64,000 nt of DNA from Paraburkholderia caballeronis (GTDB lineage Bacteria > Pseudomonadota > Gammaproteobacteria > Burkholderiales > Burkholderiaceae), in contig NZ_FNSR01000001.1 in assembly GCF_900104845.1 (NCBI RefSeq), positions 2,604,001-2,668,000 of the forward strand, given 5' to 3'. The position numbers and the translations under genes are program-made. Below are positions 63,903 to 64,000 of this stretch, piece by piece (positions within the stretch are counted from its first letter, which is position 1; each line of letters starts with the position of its first letter). The notes beneath the pieces are model-generated. The model did not search any database, was not told where the DNA came from, and saw only the letters and a program-made list of their open reading frames with translations.

Positions 63903-64000
63903 GTGACAATCAGGAGCCTTGAAGGCCTTCGCGGTGCCGCGGCGCTGCTCGTTGTGTTCTATCACCTCAATCTCGCCTTCCACTACCTGCTTGGAGTCGA
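63903..64000 (+). CDS. Acyltransferase-3 family protein (OafA-like), 5' part
   Basis: The first 32 codons from the GTG at 63903 read TIRSLEGLRGAAALLVVFYHLN..., the signature of acyltransferase family 3 with the R-x-x-A and catalytic His. GGAGA precedes it. These membrane enzymes O-acetylate lipopolysaccharide or other glycans and are common phage conversion genes. The gene runs off the right edge. Confidence 0.85.
   Translation, partial: MTIRSLEGLRGAAALLVVFYHLNLAFHYLLGV

Larger units (their letters stand above)
57883..64000. mobile_element. Prophage or phage-derived island, left part
   Basis: Begins after tRNA-Ser with a tyrosine integrase, followed by phage lysis genes on the minus strand and a plus-strand conversion module. 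No structural genes are visible. It continues past the right edge, so completeness is unknown. Confidence 0.85.

Noticed and set aside
57883..64000. attR copy of the tRNA-Ser 3' end inside the window
   Set aside because: No matching stretch was seen by eye; the right boundary must lie outside.

Overview
The window is high-GC proteobacterial chromosome. Its content (an overlapping hut operon with hutC and hutD, a DUF3331 protein, ArgP/LysE, a Burkholderia-type porin, CYP116B-type P450, a copper amine oxidase regulon) points to a member of the Burkholderiaceae such as Paraburkholderia, Burkholderia or Caballeronia. This is inference from gene content; no rRNA or other species marker is present.

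Layout. 1-5390: histidine utilisation operon hutH-hutC-hutU-hutD-hutI on the minus strand (hutI cut by the window edge), with a promoter carrying two HutC-like operator sites. 5586-5928: seven 49-bp palindromic tandem repeats ending at the ribosome binding site of an NAD-dependent epimerase gene. 6985-18187: housekeeping and accessory genes: DUF899, an ArsR/SRPBCC pair, a purine permease, a PRC-barrel lipoprotein with an MFS transporter, DUF3331, divergent ArgP/LysE, an APC permease and an Lrp regulator, broken by a 690-bp AT-rich gap. 18375-28148: a five-gene minus-strand exopolysaccharide locus, wecB - bcsB-like - nfrB - nfrA - ybcH-like, related to the c-di-GMP-controlled NfrA/NfrB system known in E. 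coli as the phage N4 receptor. The glycosyltransferase ends in two MshEN-like repeats, and a BcsB-like membrane-anchored periplasmic subunit is added.

28503-45221: DUF523, an SDR, a MaoC-type hydratase, a short-chain fatty acid transporter, a self-sufficient P450 divergent from an IclR regulator, a di-heme peroxidase paired with a phosphoesterase, a NYN-domain protein, and lutABC for lactate oxidation. 45369-54405: a porin and an aromatic/aliphatic amine catabolic regulon: APC permease, AraC-type regulator, cytosolic copper amine oxidase, a membrane protein with an internal 36-bp minisatellite, and an aldehyde dehydrogenase. The permease and oxidase promoters share the same tandem 9-bp operator with 21-bp periodicity and identical distance to the -10 box, which defines a small regulon from sequence alone. 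54549-57666: SDR, CrcB, Cfa, HIT protein.

57793 to the end: tRNA-Ser(GGA) followed by a tyrosine integrase, then phage genes. A lysis cassette (XhlA-like holin, glucosaminidase-type endolysin, small phage proteins, two lipoproteins, patatin phospholipase) runs on the minus strand toward the integrase. A divergent plus-strand unit holds an HTH protein, an outer-membrane beta-barrel and the start of an acyltransferase-3 gene, and looks like a lysogenic conversion module. The distal end of the prophage or island lies outside the window.
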